Positions 35,995 to 45,125 of a stretch of 64,000 nucleotides of DNA are shown here, in pieces. The translations under genes were made by a program, and so were the position numbers. Numbering within the stretch: position 1 is the stretch's first letter; each line of letters opens with the position of its first letter. The stretch comes from Pseudoneobacillus rhizosphaerae. Its GTDB lineage: Bacteria > Bacillota > Bacilli > Bacillales > Cytobacillaceae. The DNA is taken from NCBI RefSeq assembly GCF_917563885.1, contig NZ_CAKJTG010000018.1, positions 31,451-95,450 on the forward strand, read 5' to 3'. Under the pieces are notes generated by a model that searched no databases, was not told where the DNA came from, and worked only from the letters and a program-made list of their open reading frames with translations.

Positions 35995-37333
35995 GGTAAT
36001 CCCCCAATTCTTTTACAAGAGTATCGATTTCTTTCTTCGTCCGAAGCTCTGTCACGGCGATTAACATATGATTTTCCAATTCTGGGAAATCACGACCGAG
36101 ATCGTAGCCCCCAATAATTCCTTTTTTAAGTAGGTCTTGATTAATTTGTTTAATTGGTTTATTTAATTGAACAATGAATTCATTGAAAGAAGCACCGTCA
36201 AAAGCAACCGTAAATCCATTTTCTTTAAATAAATTTTTCGCATAATTGGCTTTTTGAATATTGGCTACAGCCATTTCATTAACACCTTTTTTACCAAGGG
36301 CTGTCATGGCAACAGCTGCCGCTAATGCTAATAAGGCTTGATTCGAACAAATATTAGATGTCGCTTTATCACGACGAATATGCTGTTCACGTGCTTGAAG
36401 CGTTAAAACAAACCCACGACGTCCTTGCTCATCAACGGTTTGACCAATCAAACGACCTGGAACCTTACGCAATAGCTTATTCGTAACAGTGAAGTAACCA
36501 CAATGAGGTCCACCGAAACCAGCGGGAATACCAAATGGCTGCGCATCACCAGCAACAATATCCGCTCCAAATTTACCAGGAGGTGTTAGAGCACCTAATG
36601 ATAACGGGTTAGAAGATACAACAAATAGTGCATTCTTCTCATGGATAATTGGCTCAAGCTCTTTTAATGGCTCAATTCGACCAAAGAAGTTTGGATATTG
36701 TACGATAACAGCTGCGATTTCATCTGTCATTAATTCTTTTAAAGCCTCAACATCTGTCACACCATTTTGATGTGGTACTTCAATAACCTCAATATATTGA
36801 CCTTTAGCATAGGTTTTAACTACTTCTTTTGTTTCTGGATGAAGGGCACTAGAAACTAGCACTTTTTTGCGGCGAGTATGACCTGCACTAAGCATTGCTG
36901 CCTCGGCAATCGCTGTACCGCCATCGTACATAGAAGCATTAGCTACGTCCATTCCAGTTAACTCACAAATCATCGTTTGGAATTCAAAAATAGCTTGTAG
37001 CTCTCCTTGAGAAATTTCTGGCTGATAAGGCGTATAAGCTGTGTAAAATTCAGAACGTGAAATGACATGATCAACAATTATTGGCTGGTAATGATCATAC
37101 ACACCTGCACCTAGGAAATTTGTGTACTTTTTTAAGTCAGCATTTTTTTCTGACATTTGCATTAACTCTTTCATTAATGCTGTTTCTGGCTTAGCTGCTT
37201 TGATATTGTATTCCCCTTGGAAACGAACGCTTTCAGGAATATCACTGAAAAGTTCCTCAACGGAATTAACACCGATTGTTTCTAACATTACCTTTTTGTC
37301 TTCTTCAGTCATCGGTAAATAGCGATGTTTCAT
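35987..37333 (-). CDS. gcvPA: Glycine dehydrogenase (decarboxylating) subunit 1
   Basis: This 448-aa protein is the N-terminal half of the split P-protein found in Firmicutes. It starts [13 protein letters not shown] at ATG 37331-37333 after AAGGAGAGAT, and contains [20 protein letters not shown] (partly quoted) and [15 protein letters not shown]. It forms an alpha2beta2 enzyme with GcvPB. gcvT is 31 nt upstream in the same operon. Confidence 0.96.
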   Translation of the reverse strand: MKHRYLPMTEEDKKVMLETIGVNSVEELFSDIPESVRFQGEYNIKAAKPETALMKELMQMSEKNADLKKYTNFLGAGVYDHYQPIIVDHVISRSEFYTAYTPYQPEISQGELQAIFEFQTMICELTGMDVANASMYDGGTAIAEAAMLSAGHTRRKKVLVSSALHPETKEVVKTYAKGQYIEVIEVPHQNGVTDVEALKELMTDEIAAVIVQYPNFFGRIEPLKELEPIIHEKNALFVVSSNPLSLGALTPPGKFGADIVAGDAQPFGIPAGFGGPHCGYFTVTNKLLRKVPGRLIGQTVDEQGRRGFVLTLQAREQHIRRDKATSNICSNQALLALAAAVAMTALGKKGVNEMAVANIQKANYAKNLFKENGFTVAFDGASFNEFIVQLNKPIKQINQDLLKKGIIGGYDLGRDFPELENHMLIAVTELRTKKEIDTLVKELGDYHA

Positions 37334-37364
37334 CGTATTATCTCTCCTTATGTAAATAATTCGT

Positions 37365-38471
37365 TTACTTCTTAGCTCTCTTGTAAAAAGGAGTTGGAAC
37401 AACCACTGCTTTTAAACGTTTCCCTCTAATTTCTACTTCTACTTCAGTTTCTAAATTCGTATGTTCTAGCTTTAATAGAGCCATACCAATATTTTTCTTT
37501 AATGTTGGAGATTGAGTACCAGTTGTCACTTCACCAATTAACTCATCATTTTTATAAACTGGGTATCCATGACGAGGTATTCCACGATCAATCATTTCAA
37601 TTCCAACTACTTTACGTGGCAGACCATTCTCTTTTTGTTGAAGTAAAACATCCTTACCGATAAAATCAGCTTCTTTTTTAAGCTTAACGGCAAAACCAAT
37701 CCCAGCTTCTAATGGAGTAATTTCTGGTGATAGCTCTTGACCATATAATGCTAGATTTGCCTCAAATCTTAATGTATCACGTGCGCCTAGTCCACAAGGA
37801 AGGACACCTTCCTCTTTACCTGCCTCTAAAATTTCTTTCCAAAGAGCAATAGCATCCTTAGGATCACAATAAATTTCAAAGCCATCTTCACCTGTATAGC
37901 CGGTTCTTGATACTAATGTCTTTTTCCCATTTAGTTGAACTTCCTGTTGGAATTTAAAGAAGCCTATTTCAGCTAGATTTGTGTCACCAGCAAGCTTTTG
38001 TAACACCACTTCAGCAAGCGGACCTTGTAAAGCAAGCTGAGCTGTATGTTCGGATAAATTGATTAATGTAACATTTCCTTCAAGATGGTCTTCTAACCAC
38101 TTGTAATCTTTATCGATATTAGAAGCATTTACTACTAGTAAATAGTGTTCATCTTCAATTTTATAGATTAATAAATCATCTACAGTACCACCATTTTCAA
38201 AACACATGGCTGTGTAAATGGCACCACCATTCGATAATTTTGATACATCATTCGTCATCATTTTTTGTAAGTATGCTAAGCTGTCAGATCCCTTTACTTC
38301 AAACTCCCCCATGTGGGATACATCGAATAAACCTGCTTTTGTTCTAACTGCTTCATGTTCATCCTGAATTTTCGAGAATTGAACTGGGAGCTCCCAGCCA
38401 CCAAAATCAATTGTTTTGCCACCGTATTCTTTATAAATTTCGAATAACGGAGTGCGTTTTAATTCTGACAT
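37365..38471 (-). CDS. gcvT: Aminomethyltransferase (glycine cleavage T-protein)
   Basis: This 368-aa THF-dependent enzyme takes the methylene group from aminomethyl-lipoyl-GcvH to give methylene-THF and ammonia. It opens [19 protein letters not shown], with [26 protein letters not shown] and the catalytic Asp in [14 protein letters not shown] strong AAGGAGG precedes ATG. It is first in the operon, behind the tandem glycine riboswitch. Confidence 0.97.
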   Translation of the reverse strand: MSELKRTPLFEIYKEYGGKTIDFGGWELPVQFSKIQDEHEAVRTKAGLFDVSHMGEFEVKGSDSLAYLQKMMTNDVSKLSNGGAIYTAMCFENGGTVDDLLIYKIEDEHYLLVVNASNIDKDYKWLEDHLEGNVTLINLSEHTAQLALQGPLAEVVLQKLAGDTNLAEIGFFKFQQEVQLNGKKTLVSRTGYTGEDGFEIYCDPKDAIALWKEILEAGKEEGVLPCGLGARDTLRFEANLALYGQELSPEITPLEAGIGFAVKLKKEADFIGKDVLLQQKENGLPRKVVGIEMIDRGIPRHGYPVYKNDELIGEVTTGTQSPTLKKNIGMALLKLEHTNLETEVEVEIRGKRLKAVVVPTPFYKRAKK

Positions 38472-38510
38472 ACTTCATCCTCCTTGATTCTACTAGGTAC
38501 TAAAATTCAC

Positions 38511-38558
38511 AAAAAAGGACAGAAAACCCCCTTTTTAGTTAAAGAAGGTCTCTGTCCT
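38511..38558 (-). terminator. Riboswitch-controlled terminator upstream of gcvT
   Basis: On the minus strand AGGACAGA pairs with TCTGTCCT across a ~27-nt loop that also has an ACC/GGT pairing, followed by TTTTTT. Its 5' arm is the 3' end of glycine aptamer 2, so glycine binding should prevent termination. Confidence 0.8.
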
Positions 38559-38727
38559 TGCACCTGAAAGTTTACCAATTAAGGTTTTCCCCTTTGGTGG
38601 CTTAAATCTAAATAAAGCTCTCTCCAGAGGCGCGTCCAACAAGAGTACTTTTGCCTGAGAGATTCACAACGAAATTCATCATTGTTTGCTCCTTCGGCGC
38701 CACAAATGCAGTCTCTCCCCTTGTTTT
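38545..38727 (-). promoter_or_regulatory. Tandem glycine riboswitch
   Basis: Two glycine aptamers are recognisable on the minus strand. The first has GGGGAGAGACUGCA, GGCGCCGAAGGAGCAA and AAUCUCUCAGGCAAAAGUAC. The second has CUGGAGAGAGCUU, GCCACCAAAGGGGAAA and CUUUCAGGUGCAAGGACAGA. They lie directly upstream of gcvT and a terminator, the standard glycine ON-switch of bacilli. Confidence 0.95.
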
Positions 38728-38937
38728 CATTCGCATTTATAAAATTTTCCAAGTTGGTCATACTAAAATAACATGAAAAGCGTAATAAATTATTCAGATT
38801 GCTTACAATTTTATAAACTTTCCAAGCTATTATCATCCTACATGAAAAAAAGGAATTGGGCAATGATTTTATTAAAAAAAGAAACCGCTTTCTAAAAGAT
38901 AAACAAGCAATTTTTTTAGGAAAAGGAGATGATAAAA

Positions 38938-40626
38938 TTGACGGTTCAAATAGAGTTTGATAACACCTGGCAGGATGAATTTATAAATCGGATGGAACAA
39001 GATGGTCCGTGGGGAAATTGGGAGCTATTTAAATTGGCGGTTGAGGTTGAAAAGCATCTTGTTATCCCTGAGTTTGAGGGGTTACAAGCCCCTAACCACT
39101 TATCAGGGTTAACCCCTTTGCCACATCAGTTAGAGGTCGCTAAACAAGTCGTAGAAAATATGAATGGTAAAGCAATTCTAGCTGATGAGGTTGGTTTAGG
39201 TAAAACTATTGAAGCTGGACTTGTTTTGAAAGAATACATGATTCGGGGTCTTGTCAAAAAGGTTCTCATACTTGTACCAGCCTCTTTAGTAACGCAATGG
39301 GCTTTTGAATTAAATACGAAGTTTTACATACCTGCCATGACTCAAAGAAAGAGCTATGTTTGGGAGCAAGCTGATGTCGTTGTATCGTCTATCGATACCG
39401 CGAAGCGCAATCCGCACCGCGATATTATTTTTAAACAAGACTATGATTTAATTATCATTGATGAAGCACATAAACTAAAAAATAATAAAACCAAAAACTA
39501 TGAATTTGTTCAGAACTTAAAGAAAAAGTTCTGTCTATTATTAACAGCCACTCCGATCCAAAATCGGATAGAAGAGATATTCAATTTAGTCTCTTTACTT
39601 AAACCAGGTCATCTTGGAAATGAATCAGCATTCTTTGAAAAATATAGACGCGATTCTCGTTCCTTACAGGATGATGAGCATTTAAAAGAATTGGTAAATA
39701 AAGTAATGATTCGAAATCGAAGAAGTGATACCGGTATTGAATGGACAAAACGACAAGTCGAAACAATTGCTATTGAACTTACAAAAGAAGAAAGAGACTT
39801 ATATGAATCGGTTACAAATCTACGGAATGAAGGTGATTGGTTAGGGTCCAGCCAGTTCTCCGTTATGACATTGCAAAGAGAAGCTTGTAGTAGTCGTGAA
39901 GCCGTATTCTATACACTAAAAAACATGCTTCAACGAAAGGAAAATCCTTCTCAGCAATTTCAGGATCAAATTTTTTCCTTAATTAAAAAAGTAGAAGCTG
40001 TTACAACCAATTCAAAAGGAAAAAAAGCGCTTGAGTTAATTCAGCATATTGAAGATAAAGTAATTATTTTTACCGAATATCGTGCTACACAGCTTTATTT
40101 ACAATGGTTCTTAAAACAACATGGAATTAGTTCTGTTCCGTTTCGTGGTGGCTTTAAACGCGGGAAAAAAGACTGGATGAGAGAGCTATTTCAAAAAAAT
40201 GTCCAGGTTCTTATTGCAACTGAAGCTGGTGGTGAGGGAATCAACCTACAATTCTGTAACCATATTATTAATTTTGACTTACCATGGAACCCAATGCGTC
40301 TCGAGCAAAGGATTGGACGTATCCATCGACTTGGACAAGAAAAGGACGTAAAAATATACAATTTCGCCACAATGAATACAGTTGAAGAGCATATATTAAA
40401 GCTTCTGTATGAAAAGATAGAACTATTCGAAAAAGTTATCGGTGATCTTGATGATATTTTAACCCGCTTAGAATTTGGAAATATTGAGGAGCATTTAATC
40501 GACATTTTTGGCCAATCAAGCACTGAAGGAGAAATGCGTATAAAAATGGATAATTTAACAGCAATGATTCAATTTGCTGAAGAAATGAAAGGGGAGCAAG
40601 TTCATGCAGCAACAGGAAATTCATAA
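38938..40626 (+). CDS. yqhH: SNF2-family DEAD/DEAH helicase (YqhH-like)
   Basis: This 562-aa protein is a SWI2/SNF2 ATPase. Walker A is ILADEVGLGKTIEAGL (~residue 85), the DEAH box is LIIIDEAHKLKNN (~175), motif III is LLTATPIQNR, and motifs V-VI are ATEAGGEGINLQ and RIGRIHRLGQEKDV. TTG at 38938 is 7-9 nt from AAAAGGAG; the ATG at 38929 overlaps the ribosome site. It may remodel protein-DNA or RNAP complexes like RapA. It overlaps yqhG by 23 nt. Confidence 0.93.
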   Translation: MTVQIEFDNTWQDEFINRMEQDGPWGNWELFKLAVEVEKHLVIPEFEGLQAPNHLSGLTPLPHQLEVAKQVVENMNGKAILADEVGLGKTIEAGLVLKEYMIRGLVKKVLILVPASLVTQWAFELNTKFYIPAMTQRKSYVWEQADVVVSSIDTAKRNPHRDIIFKQDYDLIIIDEAHKLKNNKTKNYEFVQNLKKKFCLLLTATPIQNRIEEIFNLVSLLKPGHLGNESAFFEKYRRDSRSLQDDEHLKELVNKVMIRNRRSDTGIEWTKRQVETIAIELTKEERDLYESVTNLRNEGDWLGSSQFSVMTLQREACSSREAVFYTLKNMLQRKENPSQQFQDQIFSLIKKVEAVTTNSKGKKALELIQHIEDKVIIFTEYRATQLYLQWFLKQHGISSVPFRGGFKRGKKDWMRELFQKNVQVLIATEAGGEGINLQFCNHIINFDLPWNPMRLEQRIGRIHRLGQEKDVKIYNFATMNTVEEHILKLLYEKIELFEKVIGDLDDILTRLEFGNIEEHLIDIFGQSSTEGEMRIKMDNLTAMIQFAEEMKGEQVHAATGNS

Positions 40627-41395
40627 TTTTTTAGAGAAATATTTTCAATCTAACCATTGCGAAATTATCGAAAACGGTCCTGGATATTTAATTGTTCAAT
40701 TATCAGTTGAGATGGACAAGGAGTTGATGAACCGCCCTTTTTATTGGCATTATCTTGAAAAAACAGGTGGAATAGCCAATCCAATGAGGTTAACGCTTAT
40801 TACCGATAGTCAAAAGGCTCCCGAACAATTAAAAGGTGAACATATTCATTTTGGATCACCTCGTCTTCATCAAATTTTTGAATCAACGAAAAGGTTAGCA
40901 GGATATATTAGGCTATATGAGAATCACAAGGTTAATCAGCAGCAAGTTCCACTTTTGCCTTGGCTAGGACTTAATGTAAAAATCTCGTATCAATGTGACA
41001 GAAAACGAGATCTATTTCATTCAATTGGTCTTCAATTAATAAACGGTCAAATGGTTGAAGGATTCTATGATCACTTACAAAATATGCAGCTTACACCTAA
41101 AATCCCAGATTATTCTTTTACTCTATCACCACTTGTTAAGCCACGAAGTGGGATTACAAGAATTGAAAATTACTTTCGTCAGCAATTAGACCAGGAGGAC
41201 CATTCCTGGGCAAAAGCGGCAATTGAACGTTGGAATAAGGATTTAAAACTGTTAGACCATTTTTATGAAGAGGTAGAAGAAAAAAGCGAAAACTATGAAA
41301 CGGAAAAGCAAGCTTTAAAAGAACAGTACGAACCGAAAATAAACATTTCCATTATTAATGGTGGGCTGTTTTATTTAACGGAAAAAGCTATATAA
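40604..41395 (+). CDS. yqhG: YqhG family protein
   Basis: This 263-aa soluble protein starts MQQQEIHNFLEKYFQSNHCE and belongs to the YqhG family that always follows the SNF2 helicase in bacilli. Tight coupling (23-nt overlap) suggests a functional pair. No enzymatic motif is recognised; the C-terminus is a charged helical stretch. Confidence 0.9.
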   Translation: MQQQEIHNFLEKYFQSNHCEIIENGPGYLIVQLSVEMDKELMNRPFYWHYLEKTGGIANPMRLTLITDSQKAPEQLKGEHIHFGSPRLHQIFESTKRLAGYIRLYENHKVNQQQVPLLPWLGLNVKISYQCDRKRDLFHSIGLQLINGQMVEGFYDHLQNMQLTPKIPDYSFTLSPLVKPRSGITRIENYFRQQLDQEDHSWAKAAIERWNKDLKLLDHFYEEVEEKSENYETEKQALKEQYEPKINISIINGGLFYLTEKAI

Positions 41396-41397
41396 CA

Positions 41398-41442
41398 AGA
41401 AAAGCGCAAGCGCCTTATCGGGCTAGGCGCTGCAGTTAGACA
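41398..41442. repeat. Bacillus-type GCGC-rich interspersed repeat fragment
   Basis: GAAAAGCGCAAGCGCCTTA followed by GGCTAGGCGCTGCAGTTAGAC resembles the short intergenic repeats scattered through many Bacillaceae genomes. AGCGCAAGCGCCT and AGGCGCT form internal inverted pairings. Only one copy is in the window. Confidence 0.5.
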
Positions 41443-41475
41443 AAAAAAGAGCAGTCATTTGTCTGCTCCTTTTTA
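41441..41475. terminator. Terminator between yqhG and yqzE (bidirectional)
   Basis: GAGCAG and CTGCTC pair around an 8-nt loop with an A7 tract on the left and T5 on the right. It ends at the yqzE stop. Confidence 0.8.
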
Positions 41476-41655
41476 CTGCTTCTTTTTTTTTATACTATAA
41501 TAAAATAAGTAGGGAAGAATACCAAACCATTTATATAAAAAAGGTTCCTTCTCCCCTTTCCTAGCCATTTTCATTCTGTCTCTCTCCTCTTTTGGTTGAT
41601 CAATATACTTTACAACCGTTTGAGTGAGATACTTTACATAATCGTTTGTCTTCAT
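41473..41655 (-). CDS. yqzE: YqzE family small protein
   Basis: This 60-aa protein reads MKTNDYVKYLTQTVVKYIDQ and ends in a basic KKKK tail with one hydrophobic stretch (YKWFGILPYLFYYS). The family sits next to the comG/aroK region in bacilli; function is unknown. I chose ATG at 41655 after GTAAGGAAGG. Confidence 0.88.
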   Translation of the reverse strand: MKTNDYVKYLTQTVVKYIDQPKEERDRMKMARKGEKEPFLYKWFGILPYLFYYSIKKKKQ

Positions 41656-41694
41656 GGACACACCTTCCTTACCTCTACCTACCAGTATGTCCAA

Positions 41695-42198
41695 TTATAC
41701 AAATTTCAGTCTATTCATAAGTTCTTCGACAATGGTTTCTACAGATTTATCAGTTGTATCAATAATAACGTCTGCTGCATCTAAATATAAAGGCATCCGT
41801 TCACTTAATATTTTTACTACCTTTGTCTCTTTTTCCCCTATTAATAACGGTCGGGTCTTGTCACCTTCAAGTCTTTTCAAGATCTCTTCTGGGGATGCAT
41901 CTAAAAGGACAACCTTCCCATTTTCTCGCATCCACTGTCGATTTTCTTCCTTTAGGACAATTCCACCACCGGTAGTAATGATGAAATTCTCAACAGGTAG
42001 GTTTCTCAAACATTTGGTTTCTAATGTACGAAAACCAACTTCTCCTTCTCCTTCAAATATTTCCACAATCGTTTTACCTGTCAGACGAGATACTTCCTCA
42101 TCACTATCCATAACAGGTAGGTTTAAGGAAAGACTTAATGCTTTCCCAATGGTTGTTTTTCCTGAACCCATAAAACCAATTAAATAAATACTTTTCAT
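41695..42198 (-). CDS. aroK: Shikimate kinase
   Basis: This 167-aa P-loop kinase phosphorylates shikimate at O3. Walker A is GFMGSGKTTIGKAL (residues 7-20), shikimate-binding Asp is in VMDSDEEV, GEVGFRTLE has the substrate Arg, and TTGGGIVL is the Walker B-like glycine motif. The lid Arg is in KTRPLL. I chose ATG at 42196-42198 after TAGGTGAC. It lies 8 nt after comGG. Confidence 0.95.
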   Translation of the reverse strand: MKSIYLIGFMGSGKTTIGKALSLSLNLPVMDSDEEVSRLTGKTIVEIFEGEGEVGFRTLETKCLRNLPVENFIITTGGGIVLKEENRQWMRENGKVVLLDASPEEILKRLEGDKTRPLLIGEKETKVVKILSERMPLYLDAADVIIDTTDKSVETIVEELMNRLKFV

Positions 42199-42206
42199 GA
42201 AGTCAC

Positions 42207-42590
42207 CTAGTTTCTTTCCACCCATTTTGTCATTTTCTTTTGATTGATATCATAGTATGCATATCCGACAATTTCCTCTAATGTATTTAGCTTAATAGTG
42301 ATTGTGATTTTAAGCAAATTACTAGAGTAGGATTCTACTCGAAATATAGCTTGTCCAGTTTGATAATCATATTTTCCAAAACCAGGCGAAAGAAGATTAC
42401 TCTTCAATGCCGTTTCAATTTTTTTTACGGCTGTATGCATGTAGTATTCCTGCTTTAGTATGTTTGCAGATTCATGGAAAAATTTCTTTTCAGATAGATA
42501 AAATTGAACGTGATACGTAAAGAAAAGGCAAAATAAAATAATCATCATTAATACAAACGGGTAGGTGAATCCTTTTTCATTTTTCAACAT
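42207..42590 (-). CDS. comGG: Competence pseudopilin ComGG
   Basis: This 127-aa protein has a short prepilin leader (MLKNEKGFTYPF), a hydrophobic helix and a divergent globular domain. ComGG is a minor pseudopilin of the transformation pilus that brings DNA to the cell surface. It is the last comG gene, 1 nt from comGF. Confidence 0.88.
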   Translation of the reverse strand: MLKNEKGFTYPFVLMMIILFCLFFTYHVQFYLSEKKFFHESANILKQEYYMHTAVKKIETALKSNLLSPGFGKYDYQTGQAIFRVESYSSNLLKITITIKLNTLEEIVGYAYYDINQKKMTKWVERN

Positions 42591-42591
42591 C

Positions 42592-43023
42592 CTATTGTGT
42601 TGTGTTAATGTAGGATCTAGTCGTAAATGAGTACTTTTTACTCCAAATATCCTCTACCATTACGATTGTTCCATTTTTAATATAATCAAATTGAATACTT
42701 TTTACATTTTGCAAGAGAATTTCATTGCCGGTCAAGTTCACTCTTCTTCGAACATTGGTACCAAATTTTTCATAGAGTATCGAATCAGTATCTCTAGTTA
42801 ATAATAACTTATTAACCTGTGGGTTAATTTTCTGGCTCATCCGAATTTCCTTTTTTATTTGACTTGAGAAAACTTCCCATTGCATCGTTTGTAATCGTGA
42901 ATTCCCCTGGTCAACTTTACTAAACACTTGAAAAGATAAGGGTAGTAGAGCTGCAAGCAAACAAAAGGCTGCTAACCCCATCAAGCTTTCAGCTAAAGTA
43001 AATCCACTATTCCAGAAATTCAC
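42592..43023 (-). CDS. comGF: Competence pseudopilin ComGF
   Basis: This is a 143-aa protein with leader MNFWNSG-FTLAESLMGL cleaved by ComC after Gly, then a hydrophobic helix. I chose GTG at 43021-43023, preceded by AAAAGGTAT, because it gives a normal short leader. A TTG at 43056 gives 154 aa with a longer leader. It overlaps comGE by 17 nt. Confidence 0.87.
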   Translation of the reverse strand: MNFWNSGFTLAESLMGLAAFCLLAALLPLSFQVFSKVDQGNSRLQTMQWEVFSSQIKKEIRMSQKINPQVNKLLLTRDTDSILYEKFGTNVRRRVNLTGNEILLQNVKSIQFDYIKNGTIVMVEDIWSKKYSFTTRSYINTTQ

Positions 43024-43327
43024 ATACCTTTTGTTTATTTTGGTTGCGATTTTCAAACTGAATACAGACCTCCTTCAAATCAAGACTTGGTATGAATTCG
43101 TACTGTTTATCATTTTTTACTATTGTTTGATTTACTGGTAATTGGTTTTCAATTAATAATTCATGAAGCTTTTCATATAACAGAACTGTTGCTGCATACC
43201 TTTCTTTCTCTACTGTAGACTCTTTCATAAGCTGAATCACCATTGGTAAAATAGTAGAACTAATCAATATGCATGCAGATAATGTTAAAAGTAGGTCGAC
43301 CATAAAGAAGCCTCTATGTTTCCACAA
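43007..43327 (-). CDS. comGE: Competence pseudopilin ComGE
   Basis: This 106-aa protein starts MWKHRGFFMVDLLLTLSACI, with an atypical but recognisable prepilin site before FFMVDLL. It is a minor pseudopilin. It overlaps comGD by 14 nt and comGF by 17 nt. Confidence 0.87.
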   Translation of the reverse strand: MWKHRGFFMVDLLLTLSACILISSTILPMVIQLMKESTVEKERYAATVLLYEKLHELLIENQLPVNQTIVKNDKQYEFIPSLDLKEVCIQFENRNQNKQKVCEFLE

Positions 43328-43751
43328 TATAAAATCTTCCTTTTCCTAATAGAAAGGTCAATTTATATTCCTTTCCATTGATATAAATATATAAGGACCC
43401 GAAATGACTCACATTACCATCAGGCAATATCTTAAACGTTAAAGGTAAGGAACCATATTTTACGGATATTTTTGGAGGAAACTGTTTTTCTACAATTGTA
43501 AGACCACCATCAAATTTCACCCTAATGTAATACCTTTTTTGTTGCAGGTCAAAAACAACTGTCAGTTCTTGTTGATGGGAAATGGCATATTGTTGGGCAA
43601 AATAAAAATCAGATTGCAATTGAGAAAGAAAAAGGTGATGGTCAAACATATTTTTATTGGGGTTAATTTGAAAAATAGTTATAGAAGAAATCACTGCAAC
43701 GATTGATAGGACAACTAATGTTTCAATTAAAGTAAAACCTCTACTGCCCAC
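43314..43751 (-). CDS. comGD: Competence pseudopilin ComGD
   Basis: This 145-aa protein starts MGSRGFTLIETLVVLSIVAV, a classical prepilin peptidase site (G before FTLIE) followed by the N-terminal helix. It is a minor pseudopilin of the competence pilus, 4 nt downstream of comGC. Confidence 0.92.
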   Translation of the reverse strand: MGSRGFTLIETLVVLSIVAVISSITIFQINPNKNMFDHHLFLSQLQSDFYFAQQYAISHQQELTVVFDLQQKRYYIRVKFDGGLTIVEKQFPPKISVKYGSLPLTFKILPDGNVSHFGSLYIYINGKEYKLTFLLGKGRFYIVET

Positions 43752-43755
43752 GATG

Positions 43756-44070
43756 TTAACTAGAAGAATCTGATTTTGTAACCTCGCCAGAAGGTGAAAT
43801 CGTTAATACTTTATCTTTTCCACAAGTTGATTTATTTGACTTCAAATAACCTGCATCTATTAATTGTTGTATAGTAGTCGGAACTTCTTGCTTATCCATT
43901 TCATAGGCTTGAACTTGAGCCTGAACCATTTTGATATACGCCTCACAGCCCTTATTATTAATGCTCGCATTATGCTTAGTAACATTTGGAACAGTAATAA
44001 TTAGTAGTACTGATATAATCATAAGTACGATCATCATTTCTATTAATGTAAAACCTTTTTGATTTTTCAT
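43756..44070 (-). CDS. comGC: Major competence pseudopilin ComGC
   Basis: This 104-aa protein starts MKNQKGFTLIEMMIVLMIIS, the prepilin motif with Glu5. Its globular part has two Cys (GCEAYIKM, STCGKDK) that can form the stabilising disulfide known in ComGC. It is the main subunit of the transformation pilus. Confidence 0.95.
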   Translation of the reverse strand: MKNQKGFTLIEMMIVLMIISVLLIITVPNVTKHNASINNKGCEAYIKMVQAQVQAYEMDKQEVPTTIQQLIDAGYLKSNKSTCGKDKVLTISPSGEVTKSDSSS

Positions 44071-44087
44071 AAAATATCCCTCCAGAA

Positions 44088-45125
44088 TTATATTCCATTT
44101 AATAATCGAAACATGGGAATCATAATTGATAAATACATTGAAATAACAAGTATAGCAATTACTGCATAAAGGATTGGTTGCATGTGTTTTAAGCCTTTTT
44201 CTATTCGTTCTTCCAACTTATTGAGACAGCTTTTACTAAAAAACAGCAATTCTCTTTCCAGTCTCCCGTTTGTTTGTCCATGATTTACCACTACTGGCAG
44301 TTCCTTTTCAAAGAATTGTAGCTGCATCAAGATTTGAGGGAGATCCTCTCCTCTTTTAAGCCTTCCATTAATAATGATACTTATATCTCGATAAAATAAA
44401 TTACGAGGAGCACTTTCAAATAGCTGTAAGGATTCATGAACGGATAAACCCCCAGAAAGCAAGTAACCTAACTGTAACGTAAAATATTGAGTTTGAATTA
44501 ACCTTAAGACGGGACCAATAAATGGAATTTTCAATAAGTATTTACGTTGGTTAAGAATGGGGAGCTTAATAAAATATAAGTAATAAACAATTAGGAGCAT
44601 TACAACTGATAGGAGGAAGAAAACAGTAATCCATGGAAGCAAAGTTCCAAAGGCTGAAACAACTTTTGTAAAAATATTAACCTCTAACCCCATTGAATCG
44701 TACAAATTAAAATATTGTGGTAGTAACGTTCGCTCAACAAAAAGAAAGAGAATGTTTGTCATGAAGAACAAAAATGCTGGATACAAGATCACTTTTTTTA
44801 ACTTTTCAATTGATATATTTTTATGGAGTGTTAATTTACTCCCTTCGGATATCGCTTCTAACATGCCCCCATGTTTATCCGCAAAGTAAATATAACCAAT
44901 TAAGTCCTTCTGGAATTTCAATGTTGCTAAAACTATATGAAGAGGTTGACCAGCTTTAAGTTGCTCTAAACAGGCTCTCAATTCCATATGCCTTTTTACT
45001 GGCATTTGATAAATAAGAGATTCAACAGCATCTGAATAGGAATAACCTCGTTCCAAAAGTTCACCCATTTTTCTCAAAAAATTCCCCTGCTCGAGTAGTG
45101 ACCAACCTTTAGCCATCTGTGTCAC
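44088..45125 (-). CDS. comGB: Competence membrane platform protein ComGB
   Basis: This 345-aa GspF/PilC-family protein has three membrane helices (near residues 120, 165 and 320) and two T2SSF domains. The motifs LLSGGLSVHESLQLF and NHGQTNGRLERELL are present. It anchors pilus assembly in the membrane. It overlaps comGA by 17 nt. Confidence 0.94.
   Translation of the reverse strand: MTQMAKGWSLLEQGNFLRKMGELLERGYSYSDAVESLIYQMPVKRHMELRACLEQLKAGQPLHIVLATLKFQKDLIGYIYFADKHGGMLEAISEGSKLTLHKNISIEKLKKVILYPAFLFFMTNILFLFVERTLLPQYFNLYDSMGLEVNIFTKVVSAFGTLLPWITVFFLLSVVMLLIVYYLYFIKLPILNQRKYLLKIPFIGPVLRLIQTQYFTLQLGYLLSGGLSVHESLQLFESAPRNLFYRDISIIINGRLKRGEDLPQILMQLQFFEKELPVVVNHGQTNGRLERELLFFSKSCLNKLEERIEKGLKHMQPILYAVIAILVISMYLSIMIPMFRLLNGI

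Noticed and set aside
38579..38863. 94-aa minus-strand ORF over the glycine riboswitch
   Set aside because: It is fully covered by the two aptamers and has no ribosome site or family resemblance.
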